Below are positions 39,625 to 48,469 of a stretch of DNA of 64,000 nt, in pieces (position 1 is the stretch's first letter; each line of letters opens with the position of its first letter). The notes beneath the pieces are model-generated. The model searched no databases, was not told the DNA's origin, and saw nothing but the letters and a program-made list of their open reading frames with translations. A program made the position numbers and the translations under genes. The stretch covers positions 496,001 through 560,000 of the forward strand of contig NZ_CP132194.1 of NCBI RefSeq assembly GCF_030718935.1, written 5' to 3'. Origin of the DNA: Psychrobacter sp. M13 (lineage in GTDB: Bacteria > Pseudomonadota > Gammaproteobacteria > Pseudomonadales > Moraxellaceae).

Positions 39625-41262
39625 CTAAAATTTTTGTGCACGACCTTGCAGTGGGTCACCTAACAGTACGCTACCTGAGTTCTCACGACGTTCCTCATCG
39701 CTCAATTTGCTGGCAGAAACCGCTACTTTACGTTTCCACTTTAGGCTAAACAAATCATCACGGCGATCCAGCAAGTTATGGACTGAGCCCTCATTACGGA
39801 CATGAATGAGCTTGTCCAAATTGACATCGGAGAAGAATACCATTTCAGTATTAGGTGTAGTCTCGGCCATAATAGCATCATGGGTAAAGGCAAAGTCCGA
39901 TGGCGAAAAGATAGACGACTGCGCATACTGAATATCGAGACTCTCAACCTGCGGTAAGTTACCCACTGAGCCACAGATCATCACATAGCACTCATTTTCG
40001 ACCGCACGAGCTTGGGCACAGATACGTACACGCAAATAGCCGTTTTTGGTGTCGGTCCAAAAAGGCACAAACAAGATGTCCATATCATCAAGCGCCATCA
40101 GTCGTGCCAGCTCTGGGAACTCAACATCGTAGCAAACTAAAATACCAATGCGACCAGAATCTGTGTCGAACACTTGGACTTTATCACCACCTTCGATCAC
40201 CCATGCACTACGCTCATGCGGAGTAATATGGATCTTGCGTTGTTCCTCAACCGTTCCATCGCGGCGACACAGATAGCTGACGTTATACAGCACATCGTTT
40301 TCATCGAGTAGCGGCATTGACCCGCAAATAACGTTGACGTTATAGCTGACCGCTAGATGAGATATTTCATTCTTAAACCATTCGGTATATCCTGCTAAGA
40401 ACCGTATCGCGACATTTTGATCGGTCGATTCACACAGACCCATAAGTGGCGCATTAAAGAACTCAGGCAGACAGGCAAAGTCAGAGTTATAGTCGGCCAT
40501 AATATCGACAAAGAACTCAACTTGTTGTAGCAATTCTTCAGGTGACTCAACCTCGCGCATCTGCCATTGAATGCCGCCGATACGCACCTCAGACTTGCGA
40601 GTATTAGGCTTATAGTCTCGCGGCTCATAATAAATATTTGCCCACTCAAGCAAGGTCGCAAAGCCTTTTGACTGCTTATCATCAGGTAAATAGCCGGTCA
40701 AAATACGCTTAACAATAAAGCCATTGGATAGCTGAAACGATAGCGCTGAGTCATGAATCTCACGTGACTCGACGGCATCTATATATTCGCCTGGGGTCAA
40801 ATCTTGATGATTGTGATAATTAGGAATACGGCCCCCTGCGAGAATAGAGCGCAGATTGAGCTGACGACATAGCTCTTTACGGGCATCATAGAGCCTGCGA
40901 CCTAAGCGATAGCCCCGATAGTCAGGATCGATAAGCGCGTCCAAGCCATAGATAGCATCGCCAGTAGGATCGTCTTTGATAATCTCTTTGAGACCGATCA
41001 AGTCCTCATAAGTATGCGGGTTTGAAAATCTAGCGTAGTCAACCCTTACTGATAAAACGATACCGATCAGTTGATCATGATCGAATAAAGCAATTTGACC
41101 CTCAGGAAAAGCATCAATCAAGCTATTAATCGTAGTCTTTGACCAAGAGCCACCTAAATTGGCATAGACTCGATCCATTAGGGCTTTTAGTTGCGGATAA
41201 TCTTTCTTTTTAATCTCAGCAATGGTTAAGTGCAGATCGTCTAACTTTTCTATTTTACTCAT
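39625..41262 (-). CDS. GNAT acetyltransferase-nitrilase fusion
   Basis: Two-domain protein: an N-terminal GNAT acyltransferase (~5-215, acetyl-CoA loop DYRGYRLGRRLYDARK) and a C-terminal carbon-nitrogen hydrolase (~225-505). The hydrolase triad is visible: Glu in CLPEFF, Lys in RKIHITPHE, Cys in LVCYDVEFPE. The same fusion exists in B. subtilis YhcX. The start at 41262 (MSKIEKL) has AAAGGA seven bases upstream; the ORF continues 27 more codons upstream but with low-complexity DNKSDNKS sequence. The amide substrate is unknown. Confidence 0.9.
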   Translation of the reverse strand: MSKIEKLDDLHLTIAEIKKKDYPQLKALMDRVYANLGGSWSKTTINSLIDAFPEGQIALFDHDQLIGIVLSVRVDYARFSNPHTYEDLIGLKEIIKDDPTGDAIYGLDALIDPDYRGYRLGRRLYDARKELCRQLNLRSILAGGRIPNYHNHQDLTPGEYIDAVESREIHDSALSFQLSNGFIVKRILTGYLPDDKQSKGFATLLEWANIYYEPRDYKPNTRKSEVRIGGIQWQMREVESPEELLQQVEFFVDIMADYNSDFACLPEFFNAPLMGLCESTDQNVAIRFLAGYTEWFKNEISHLAVSYNVNVICGSMPLLDENDVLYNVSYLCRRDGTVEEQRKIHITPHERSAWVIEGGDKVQVFDTDSGRIGILVCYDVEFPELARLMALDDMDILFVPFWTDTKNGYLRVRICAQARAVENECYVMICGSVGNLPQVESLDIQYAQSSIFSPSDFAFTHDAIMAETTPNTEMVFFSDVNLDKLIHVRNEGSVHNLLDRRDDLFSLKWKRKVAVSASKLSDEERRENSGSVLLGDPLQGRAQKF

Positions 41263-41738
41263 AATGTTCCTTTCGTTGCTCTTGTTGTCGCTTTTGTTGT
41301 CATTGGGGCCGTCATATTTGTCTTTGTTTTTGATCATGCTCAAAGGACTGTTCTCAAAGGATTATGCTCAAAGTTTCTTGTAACCGTATAGATAAAAACA
41401 TACCAATAAATAGTTAGAATCGTTACAATAAATTATCCATGCAATTACAATGAGTTATAAGATTTAACTCAAGCCGCCGCTCATTGCTAACTCACTGCTA
41501 CATTAGTCATTGCTGTGCTGTAAAGATAACATAAGCACTCAAGATTTTTATTTTACAACGGCTATTCGTCATTGCTTTTCGCCAAGCTGCTATCATAACA
41601 AGTCTAAAAATATAGGATAGTTTAACGTAGTAATCATTTGCTGCCTTCTTGTGAGTCTATGACTTGTAGTCGTTGTTAGTACATTTGCTGGCTTTTATTT
41701 ATCGCTCAATGGATAGGGCGAATTTTGGAATTATTTTT
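41263..41738. other. Intergenic region upstream of the BLUF pair
   Basis: About 475 AT-rich bases between the divergent GNAT-nitrilase and first BLUF gene. It must carry both promoters. Three copies of CTCAAAG within 41338-41376 form a loose repeat. No gene or clear operator was seen. Confidence 0.45.
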
Positions 41739-42368
41739 ATGTCTTTGGATAACAGTAGCAAGCTGAATACTTTGGATCATATAGCAGATTCAGCGTTGAT
41801 TCAGTTGGTCTATGTCAGTAGTCTGACGCTAAGCTCACGACTAAGAGCCTCAATATTTGATGAAGTAGAAGCGCATGCTCGTAATTATAATGAGCAACAA
41901 GGTATCACTGGTACTTTATGTTATGGCAACGGACACTTTTTACAATGTTTAGAAGGCGAAAAGACCAAGGTATTGGCATTGCAGCAACGTATATTCTCTG
42001 ACAAGCGGCATAAAGATATAGAGATATTGCTAGTACAAGCCATCGATCAGCGTATCTTCATTGATTGGCGTATGCGTTTGCTGTTTTTAGAGCGTTGGTT
42101 ATGGTCACCTGCCACCAAAAGACAGGCTGTACAATTAGCACCTTTTTTGCCTTTTGCTCCGTATAGCTGGACATCTATACATACAGAGCAGTTTTTACAA
42201 ATTATAAGAACGTTTGAAAAACCACCACATATCAATGCTGCTGGTATAACTTATAATGCCTTGGGTAATATGGTTCGTCATATAGCAGCGCCTCATCAGG
42301 CTTTTTTGGTCGTTCAAGGGTTTTTAACCTTGCTGCTTATGATAGGCATATTTATTCTATTTTTATAA
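41739..42368 (+). CDS. BLUF blue-light receptor with C-terminal membrane anchor (copy 1)
   Basis: FAD-binding photoreceptor protein. All key BLUF residues are present: Tyr25 (LVYVSS), Asn51 with GITG following, Gln69 (FLQCLEG), and the Trp110-x-Met112 pair (DWRM), spaced as in AppA. After the ~115-residue BLUF domain comes a ~70-residue conserved linker (LAPFLPFAPYSW ... GITYNALGNMVRHIA) and a C-terminal TM helix (FLVVQGFLTLLLMIGIFILFL). No GGDEF, EAL or other known output domain. The start at 41739 is preferred over one 66 bases earlier because copy 2 has a matching TTTTGG-x-ATTATT leader. 209 residues. Confidence 0.9.
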   Translation: MSLDNSSKLNTLDHIADSALIQLVYVSSLTLSSRLRASIFDEVEAHARNYNEQQGITGTLCYGNGHFLQCLEGEKTKVLALQQRIFSDKRHKDIEILLVQAIDQRIFIDWRMRLLFLERWLWSPATKRQAVQLAPFLPFAPYSWTSIHTEQFLQIIRTFEKPPHINAAGITYNALGNMVRHIAAPHQAFLVVQGFLTLLLMIGIFILFL

Positions 42369-42632
42369 AGTATGTAACAAACCCCAAGGTTAAAAGCGTC
42401 TTCTAAATAAACCTTACTTTTAGTTCAGAGAATTTATCAAGCGTTTAACATGTATATTATGGACGGCTCATCTATTGTAATTGCTTTGTATTAGCTATAT
42501 TATTTATTATAGCTAATTGTTAAGATTTATAATCTACCCTCATTATGAATTCTAATTTGCTTAACGGTAATCGCAGATAATAATCATAAGCTTATTATCT
42601 CTATTAAAAAGCTAATTTTGGGATTATTCATC
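42369..42632. other. Spacer between the two BLUF genes
   Basis: 264 AT-rich bases. A 9-base inverted repeat TTAGCTATA/TATAGCTAA (42491-42516) and a palindrome-rich stretch around ATAAGCTTAT (~42590) are visible. No T-run follows the first hairpin, so copy 2 could share the copy 1 transcript or have its own promoter. Confidence 0.45.
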
Positions 42633-43307
42633 ATGAATTTAGATAGCAGTGACTTAGACAGCAGTAACTTAGATAAGAATGATTCAGATAAGAATAATAT
42701 AGAAAAAACACTACAAAAATTATCAGATACGGCGCTAGTTCGTCTAGTCTACGTGAGTAGTGCTACTCTAAAAACTCGTCTAGATAGGTATATAGCGGAA
42801 CATATAGAAAGCCATGCCGTTGTTTATAATAAGCAGCACGGTATTACTGGTATTTTATGTTATGGCAATGGCCAATTTTTGCAATGTATAGAAGGCAGTA
42901 AAGTTGAGATAGTAGCGCTGATGCAAAAGATTCGTGCTGACAAACGCCACGACGATATCGAAATACCTCTATTACAGCCTATAGATCAGCGTATGTTCGA
43001 TGACTGGCGAATGCGCTTATTGTTTCTAGAGCGCTGGTCATGGTCGGCAAGTACTAAGAGTCAAGCCAACAGTTTATCACCCTATTTACCATTCACACCT
43101 CACAATTGGTCAGCTGAGCGTCATGAGCAGTTTTTAGAAACGATTAAAACTTTTGCGGCTTCACCAAGTATCCATGCTGCAGGTATTACTTATAATGCTT
43201 TAGTCAATATGTTCCGCCATATTGCTAGCCCACATCAAGCCTTTTTAGTGGTCCAAGGGTTTTTGGCCATACTACTCATTCTAGCTTTATATCTAATAAA
43301 CTTTTGA
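42633..43307 (+). CDS. BLUF blue-light receptor with C-terminal membrane anchor (copy 2)
   Basis: Tandem paralogue of the preceding gene with the same architecture. BLUF residues are Tyr40 (LVYVSS), Asn66, Gln84 (FLQCIEG) and Trp125-x-Met127 (DWRM). The linker block (LSPYLPFTPHNWS ... GITYNALVNMFRHIA) and C-terminal TM helix (FLVVQGFLAILLILALYLINF) are conserved. It differs by an N-terminal Asp/Ser/Asn repeat (LDSSDLDSSNLDKND, ~3-17). 225 residues from the ATG at 42633. A strong terminator closes the pair. Confidence 0.9.
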   Translation: MNLDSSDLDSSNLDKNDSDKNNIEKTLQKLSDTALVRLVYVSSATLKTRLDRYIAEHIESHAVVYNKQHGITGILCYGNGQFLQCIEGSKVEIVALMQKIRADKRHDDIEIPLLQPIDQRMFDDWRMRLLFLERWSWSASTKSQANSLSPYLPFTPHNWSAERHEQFLETIKTFAASPSIHAAGITYNALVNMFRHIASPHQAFLVVQGFLAILLILALYLINF

Positions 43308-43366
43308 TTTAGCGTAGTCATCTTCTCCTCTGAACGACTCGTTGCAAGATAGAATATTTAAGCCAT

Positions 43367-43404
43367 AAAAAAGACGCTAGCCTTCAGGGTTTAGCGTCTT
43401 TTTT
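43367..43404. terminator. Terminator after the BLUF pair
   Basis: AAAAAGACGCTA pairs perfectly with TAGCGTCTTTTT across an 11-13 base loop. It serves the BLUF genes and the converging dehydrogenase. Confidence 0.92.
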
Positions 43405-43419
43405 GTGGCTTAATACGAA

Positions 43420-44940
43420 CTACATATCAAAAATCTTACCACGGTTCATAATATTATTAGGGTCGAATACTTTTTTGACTTCTCTTAAATATTCAATCTC
43501 TGTTGCGCTACGACTGTATTGTAGATAAGGCTTTTTGGTCATGCCGACACCATGCTCCGCAGACACTGAGCCGCCATATTTTTGTACCGTCTCAAAGACG
43601 TATTTATTGACGATTTGACATTCCTCAAAGAATTCATCTTTACTCATAGCGTCGGGCTTGAGGATGTTTAAATGCAGATTACCATCGCCAATATGACCGA
43701 ACCAGCAGACTTCAAAGTCAGGATAATTACTACTGACGATATGATCGATATCGGCAATAAAGTTGGGCACATGGCTAATAAGTACGGAGACATCATTCTT
43801 GTAAGGGGTAAATACTGAGATAGTCTCAGAGATATATTCACGCAACTTCCACAGCTCCTCAGCTTGCGCCATACTCTGACTCATCACGCCATCAACGACC
43901 CAGCCTTGCTCCATACAGTGCTCAAATATCGCCATAGCCTTATCCATAATTGGCTCATAAGGCGCTTCAAACTCAAGCAAAGTATAAAACTTAGTCCGCG
44001 ACTCAAACGGCTCTTGGACTTGCCCATGCGCCATCAGCTTATCGATAGCCGTATCATCAAAGAACTCAAAAGCAGTCAGATCAATTTTGGCTTGAAAAGC
44101 GGAGAGCACATTCATCACGTCAGTAAAGTTATCCATGCCGAGCACCATGACGCTCAAGTCTTGTGGCAAGCGCTCAAGCTTAATCTGCGCATGAGTGACC
44201 AAGCCTAGCGTGCCTTCACTACCGATAAACAATTGGCGCAAATCGTAACCTGTAGCGTTTTTGACCATACCGCGATTCAACTCTAAGATATCGCCTTTAC
44301 CTGTGACTACGGTCAGACCCATAATCCACTGACGGGTCATACCATAACGAATCACCTTGATGCCGCCTGCATTGGTGCCGATATTACCGCCCATTTGGCT
44401 CGAACCTGCGGAGGCAAAATCGACAGGATAGTATAAGTCCTTTGACTCCGCAAACTGTTGCAATTGCTGAGTGACCACGCCTGCTTCAATCTCAACTAAG
44501 CGATCGGCGGCATAAAACTGACCGATTCTATTCATCTTATCCATGCTGACGACAATCTCACCATTAGCTGCGACTGCGCCTGCGGATAGCCCCGTGCGAC
44601 CGCCACTTGGCGTCAATACGACTTGATGCTCATTAGCCAATAAAACGATAGCCTGCACTTGCTCGGTCGACTTTGGAAACACAATTGCAGCGGCCGCTGG
44701 CGCGAAATGCTTGGTCCAGTCTTTACCCCAATGCTCTAAACTCTCGCTATCGGTTTTGATCTGACTCTCATCAAATTGATGGTTATAAACGAGTGTATCT
44801 AGGATAGCCTGTACAGCAATAGTATTCGCAGCAGACGTACTGATTATCGTCTCATTGCTATTGTCTTGATTATCAGCTTGATCTGCGGCATGAGTACGTT
44901 CGTGAGCAGGGCGGTTGTGCATGGTCGGTGATACAGTCAT
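43420..44940 (-). CDS. FAD-linked D-2-hydroxyglutarate dehydrogenase
   Basis: Flavoprotein of the vanillyl-alcohol oxidase/GlcD family that oxidises a D-2-hydroxyacid. FAD-binding PCMH domain (~85-265): PSGGRTGLSAGAV, GSSQMGGNIGTNAGG, GSEGTLGLV. C-terminal cap with the metal/substrate motif GHIGDGNLHLN and SAEHGVG. It is divergent from serA. In Pseudomonas the serA-linked enzyme recycles D-2-hydroxyglutarate made by SerA, so I call it D2HGDH rather than D-lactate or glycolate dehydrogenase. The first ~40 residues are polar and low complexity; the true start may be internal. Confidence 0.88.
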   Translation of the reverse strand: MTVSPTMHNRPAHERTHAADQADNQDNSNETIISTSAANTIAVQAILDTLVYNHQFDESQIKTDSESLEHWGKDWTKHFAPAAAAIVFPKSTEQVQAIVLLANEHQVVLTPSGGRTGLSAGAVAANGEIVVSMDKMNRIGQFYAADRLVEIEAGVVTQQLQQFAESKDLYYPVDFASAGSSQMGGNIGTNAGGIKVIRYGMTRQWIMGLTVVTGKGDILELNRGMVKNATGYDLRQLFIGSEGTLGLVTHAQIKLERLPQDLSVMVLGMDNFTDVMNVLSAFQAKIDLTAFEFFDDTAIDKLMAHGQVQEPFESRTKFYTLLEFEAPYEPIMDKAMAIFEHCMEQGWVVDGVMSQSMAQAEELWKLREYISETISVFTPYKNDVSVLISHVPNFIADIDHIVSSNYPDFEVCWFGHIGDGNLHLNILKPDAMSKDEFFEECQIVNKYVFETVQKYGGSVSAEHGVGMTKKPYLQYSRSATEIEYLREVKKVFDPNNIMNRGKIFDM

Positions 44941-45249
44941 AAGGGTCTCAATGTATAGTTACCAAGTTTGAGCTAGCATTATTTTGTATATTATAGAGCG
45001 TGTTGTAGTTTACCGTGAATAATAACAGACCGCTAGCCTATATAGAGAGAACACAAAAGCTCATTAACTTGATTGGATAAATTTACGTATAAATTCAGGA
45101 AAAAACTTAAGTAAAAACTCAGGTAAAAAATAGTAACTATTTATTTAAGCTTGTCTCTAACATCATGGGGTTAATTTGTGTAAGATGATTGCATCATTTT
45201 TCTTTGCATTCGTGCAACTCACCTTAGTTAATTATAGGACAGTTTTCAT
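44941..45249. other. Divergent promoter region of the dehydrogenase and serA
   Basis: 309 AT-rich bases. A run of related A-rich segments (TTCAGGAAAAAACTTAAG, CTCAGGTAAAAAAT) lies at 45096-45131. A short symmetric sequence ATGATTGCATCAT is at 45186-45198. No gene. A shared regulator for both enzymes is possible but not shown. Confidence 0.45.
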
Positions 45250-46476
45250 ATGGCGCTATCACTACAAAAAGATAAGATCCGTTTTTTATTACTCGAAGGC
45301 CTGCACGAGAACGCCTTAAAGGTATTAGAAGGCGCTGGTTATAGCAATATCGAATATCTAAGCCATGCGCTTGATCAAGATGAGCTGATCGAAAAAATAA
45401 AAGACGCCCATTTTGTTGGTATTCGTTCGCGTACTCAGTTAACTCGTGAAGTACTTGAGCATGCCGAAAAGCTTATCGGTATTGGTTGCTTTTGTATCGG
45501 TACGAACCAAGTTGACTTGGAAGCGGCTCGCGAGCTAGGTATTCCTGTCTTTAACGCGCCATACTCTAACACCCGCTCAGTTGCAGAATTGGTATTAGCT
45601 GAAGCTATTATGCTCTATCGTGGCATACCTGAAAAGAATGCGACCGTCCATCGCGGCGGCTGGGGTAAGTCAGCTACTAATTCGCATGAAGTGCGCGGCA
45701 AGACTATCGGTATCGTCGGTTATGGTTCTATCGGCTCGCAGCTGTCTGTACTGGCAGAGAGCTTCGGTATGAAAGTTATCTACCAAGATGTGGTGACCAA
45801 ACTGCCACTCGGTAATGCTGAGCAAGTAGCCAGCTTGGAGGAATTATTAGGCAAGGCGGATATCGTTACCTTGCATGTGCCTGATCTACCAAGCACACGC
45901 TATATGATGGGCGCTAAGCAATTTGCGCAGATGAAAGACGGTAGTCATTTTATTAATGCTGCTCGCGGTACTTGTGTTGAGATTGATGATTTGGCAGCGG
46001 CATTAGAATCTGGCAAGATATTGGGCGCGGCAATCGATGTGTTCCCAAAAGAGCCAAAGTCTGCGGATCAAGAGTTTGAATCGCCACTGCGTAAGTTCGA
46101 TAACGTGATCTTGACGCCGCATATCGGTGGCTCAACGCAAGAAGCACAGGCGAATATCGGCCTTGAAGTCGCTGAGAAGTTTGTCAGCTATTCAGACAAA
46201 GGTGATACGGTAACAGCAGTGAACTTCCCAGAGGTTTCTATTCCGTTCAAAGAAGGCACTCATCGTCTATTACATATCCACAAAAACGTCCCAGGTGTGT
46301 TGTCACAAATCAACCGTCTGTTCGCCGAAGCGCATATCAATATCTTAGCGCAAAGCCTCATGACTGAAGGCGATGTCGGTTATCTGATCATGGATGTCGA
46401 TTATCAAGACTCTGATGCCGCGCTTGATCAATTAAAAGACGTTGAAGAAACCATTCGCGTACGTATCTTGTTCTAA
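45250..46476 (+). CDS. serA: D-3-phosphoglycerate dehydrogenase
   Basis: First enzyme of serine synthesis, oxidising 3-phosphoglycerate with NAD; the E. coli type also reduces 2-oxoglutarate to D-2-hydroxyglutarate. Substrate part GIRSRTQLT, Rossmann motif GIVGYGSIGSQ (~156-166), catalytic Arg in NAARGT, Glu in DVFPKEP and His in LTPHIGGST (~291-299). A C-terminal ACT domain (~335-408) suggests serine feedback. 408 residues, matching the short E. coli class. AATTATAGGAC precedes the start. Confidence 0.96.
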   Translation: MALSLQKDKIRFLLLEGLHENALKVLEGAGYSNIEYLSHALDQDELIEKIKDAHFVGIRSRTQLTREVLEHAEKLIGIGCFCIGTNQVDLEAARELGIPVFNAPYSNTRSVAELVLAEAIMLYRGIPEKNATVHRGGWGKSATNSHEVRGKTIGIVGYGSIGSQLSVLAESFGMKVIYQDVVTKLPLGNAEQVASLEELLGKADIVTLHVPDLPSTRYMMGAKQFAQMKDGSHFINAARGTCVEIDDLAAALESGKILGAAIDVFPKEPKSADQEFESPLRKFDNVILTPHIGGSTQEAQANIGLEVAEKFVSYSDKGDTVTAVNFPEVSIPFKEGTHRLLHIHKNVPGVLSQINRLFAEAHINILAQSLMTEGDVGYLIMDVDYQDSDAALDQLKDVEETIRVRILF

Positions 46477-46496
46477 AGTTAATGCACTTTTAACTA

Positions 46497-46532
46497 ATGG
46501 CAGATAATCTATGAGATTGTCTGCCATTTTTT
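46497..46532 (+). terminator. Terminator after serA
   Basis: ATGGCAGATAATC pairs with GATTGTCTGCCAT (one wobble) around a short loop, then TTTTTT. Confidence 0.85.
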
Positions 46533-46768
46533 ATGCTATAGCTTATGTTTCTCAGAGATTAAGATTAGCTTACTCATTATTATATTAATTAACATTTTCT
46601 TGACGATGAATTAATTTTGACAACTTATACTACACAACTGATGAGCTCTAGTGTTTACTATTTTTATGAGCTTCACAAAGTTAATTTCAAAAAAATTAGT
46701 ATCAGAAATTAGCGTTAGAACAATAAGTGATCAATAATAAAATAATTTGAACGATTAATAGGATTTTT

Positions 46769-47194
46769 ATGAAAATGAATATATTAAAAGCTGCTGCTTT
46801 GGGTGGCGTATTAGCTATGACTGCAACTGCCAGCCAAGCCGCTAGTCAAGACGATTATCAGTTATCAAGCCACATTTTAGACATAAGCACGGGTATGCCT
46901 GCGCCAGATGTTAATGTAAAATTGATGATGCAAGAAAACGGTGAGTGGAAACTGCTTAACGAGCAAAAAACGGATAGTAATGGCCGTATCGGTACTTTTT
47001 TATCGAATGCAGATAATGCTGACCACGATGGTACTTATAAATTAATTTTTGAGACTTCACCGTACTTTCGAAATAAAGGTTTAGAGTCTTTTTATCCTTA
47101 TGTCGAAGTGAACTTCAACATCGATGACGACAATCATTATCATGTACCTATTACTTTATCTGCTTATGGATTTAGCACTTACCGTGGTAGCTAA
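46769..47194 (+). CDS. hiuH: Exported 5-hydroxyisourate hydrolase
   Basis: Transthyretin-related hydrolase converting 5-hydroxyisourate, the product of urate oxidation, to OHCU. The family ends are clear: SSHILDISTGMPA at the N-terminal side and the C-terminal signature YRGS, with catalytic His residues in SSHIL and NHYHVPI. A signal peptide (residues 1-24, ending SQA) places it in the periplasm. 141 residues. AGGAT is seven bases upstream. No other urate gene is adjacent. A strong terminator follows. Confidence 0.9.
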   Translation: MKMNILKAAALGGVLAMTATASQAASQDDYQLSSHILDISTGMPAPDVNVKLMMQENGEWKLLNEQKTDSNGRIGTFLSNADNADHDGTYKLIFETSPYFRNKGLESFYPYVEVNFNIDDDNHYHVPITLSAYGFSTYRGS

Positions 47195-47236
47195 ATCGTG
47201 AGCGGACTAGATTCATAGTCCTCATAGAAGAGATAT

Positions 47237-47278
47237 AAAAAAAGAGAGGCGCTATTATTTATAGCGCCTCTCTTTTTT
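47237..47278 (+). terminator. Terminator after hiuH
   Basis: AAAGAGAGGCGCTAT pairs with ATAGCGCCTCTCTTT, loop TATTT, then a T-run. Confidence 0.93.
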
Positions 47279-47316
47279 ATGGAAAACTTAACGACTTAAT
47301 TAAAATGATGTTTTGT

Positions 47317-47386
47317 CGTAGGGTGCTTTTTAAGCACCATTAATGAAGTTGTAAATCATAGATGGTGCGATGGAGAGCACCCTACG
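47317..47386. repeat. Nested palindromic repeat, MITE-like
   Basis: Outer perfect repeat CGTAGGGTGC (47317-47326) and GCACCCTACG (47377-47386), and an inner one GCACCAT (47334-47340) and ATGGTGC (47362-47368). Each arm can also fold on itself (GGTGCTT/AAGCACC). The 70-base unit lies between hiuH and trhO, outside any gene. Confidence 0.78.
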
Positions 47387-47416
47387 CGACTCTTTTGCCT
47401 ATGTTTTAAGCGAAAA

Positions 47417-48469
47417 CTATTTGGCTTTATTCGCCGCGTCAGCTTTACGGCGAGCTTCAATCTTAGCTGCCTTGCGCTTTTCTATAACGTCAATTACATC
47501 GCTACCGATATGGACTTCTCCGCGCTTTAATGCCAATTGCATCTGATGTTCACGCTCACGAAAGCGTACTTTTTGCTCGTCAGTAGCCTTATCGATACAA
47601 TGCGGGCAAGATTCGCCTTTGATATAAGCGCTAGATTGCATATCAGCTGCGGTGATCGGCATACGGCAAGCAAAACACTGCTCATAATCGCCCTTTTCAA
47701 GATTATGATTGACCGAGACGCGGTTATCAAACACAAAGCAGTCGCCTTGCCACATCGACTGATCTTGCGGCACTTCTTCCAGATATTTTAAGATACCGCC
47801 TTCTAAGTGATAGACCTCATCAAAGCCTTGTTGACGCATATAAGCGGTCGATTTCTCACAGCGGATACCGCCCGTGCAGAACATCGCGACTTTTTTATGT
47901 TTAGCAGGATCCATCTCTTTAGCGACGTATTCTGGGAAATCACGAAAAGTCTCAGTATTGGGGTTTAGCGCATTTTGAAAAGTACCGATTTGCACTTCAT
48001 AATCGTTACGAGTGTCGATTAAGACAACGTCAGGGTCAGATATCAGCGCGTTCCAATCTTTAGGCTTGACGTAGCGGCCGACGGACTGTAATGGATCGAT
48101 ATCTTCTACGCCCATGGTAACGATTTCTTTTTTGAGTTTGACCTTGGTGCGATAAAACGGCTGCTCGCTGGTATAAGACTCTTTAAAAGTAAAGCTACCG
48201 ATAGCGTCGATGCTACGTAAGTATTCTAAGACATTATCGATGCCCTGACGACTGCCTGATATCGTGCCGTTAATGCCTTCGCTTGCGATGAGCAAGGTGC
48301 CTTTGACGTCATTATCTAACATCATATCTAAAATAGGCTGGCGATAATTCTCGAAGTCAGTAAAGCGAGTGAACTTATAAAGCGCGGCGACGACGATATT
48401 ATTTACTTCGCTATCGTATTTAGGGGCTTTTTTAGAATTATCAGGGGTGTTGTTTAGGGTAGTGCTCAT
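47417..48469 (-). CDS. trhO: tRNA uridine(34) hydroxylase
   Basis: Rhodanese-fold protein (YceA/TrhO) making 5-hydroxyuridine at tRNA position 34. N-terminal acylphosphatase-like domain ([19 protein letters not shown], ~58-76) and a rhodanese domain with the catalytic loop [10 protein letters not shown] (~199-208). A C-terminal Cys-rich segment (CFACR ... CPHC, ~270-292) may bind metal. 350 residues. AGGAG nine bases upstream. Single-gene unit. Confidence 0.93.
   Translation of the reverse strand: MSTTLNNTPDNSKKAPKYDSEVNNIVVAALYKFTRFTDFENYRQPILDMMLDNDVKGTLLIASEGINGTISGSRQGIDNVLEYLRSIDAIGSFTFKESYTSEQPFYRTKVKLKKEIVTMGVEDIDPLQSVGRYVKPKDWNALISDPDVVLIDTRNDYEVQIGTFQNALNPNTETFRDFPEYVAKEMDPAKHKKVAMFCTGGIRCEKSTAYMRQQGFDEVYHLEGGILKYLEEVPQDQSMWQGDCFVFDNRVSVNHNLEKGDYEQCFACRMPITAADMQSSAYIKGESCPHCIDKATDEQKVRFREREHQMQLALKRGEVHIGSDVIDVIEKRKAAKIEARRKADAANKAK

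Noticed and set aside
41338..41376. Three CTCAAAG copies as a true tandem repeat
   Set aside because: Spacing is irregular (13-15 bases) and the flanks differ; part of it may be translated upstream sequence of the GNAT-nitrilase frame.
42491..42516. Terminator after the first BLUF gene
   Set aside because: The 9-bp hairpin is AT-rich and has no T-run on either side.
30602..44940. Shared MHNRP start of LspA and the D-2-hydroxyglutarate dehydrogenase N-terminus
   Set aside because: The codons differ and similarity ends after five residues, so chance is the simplest explanation.
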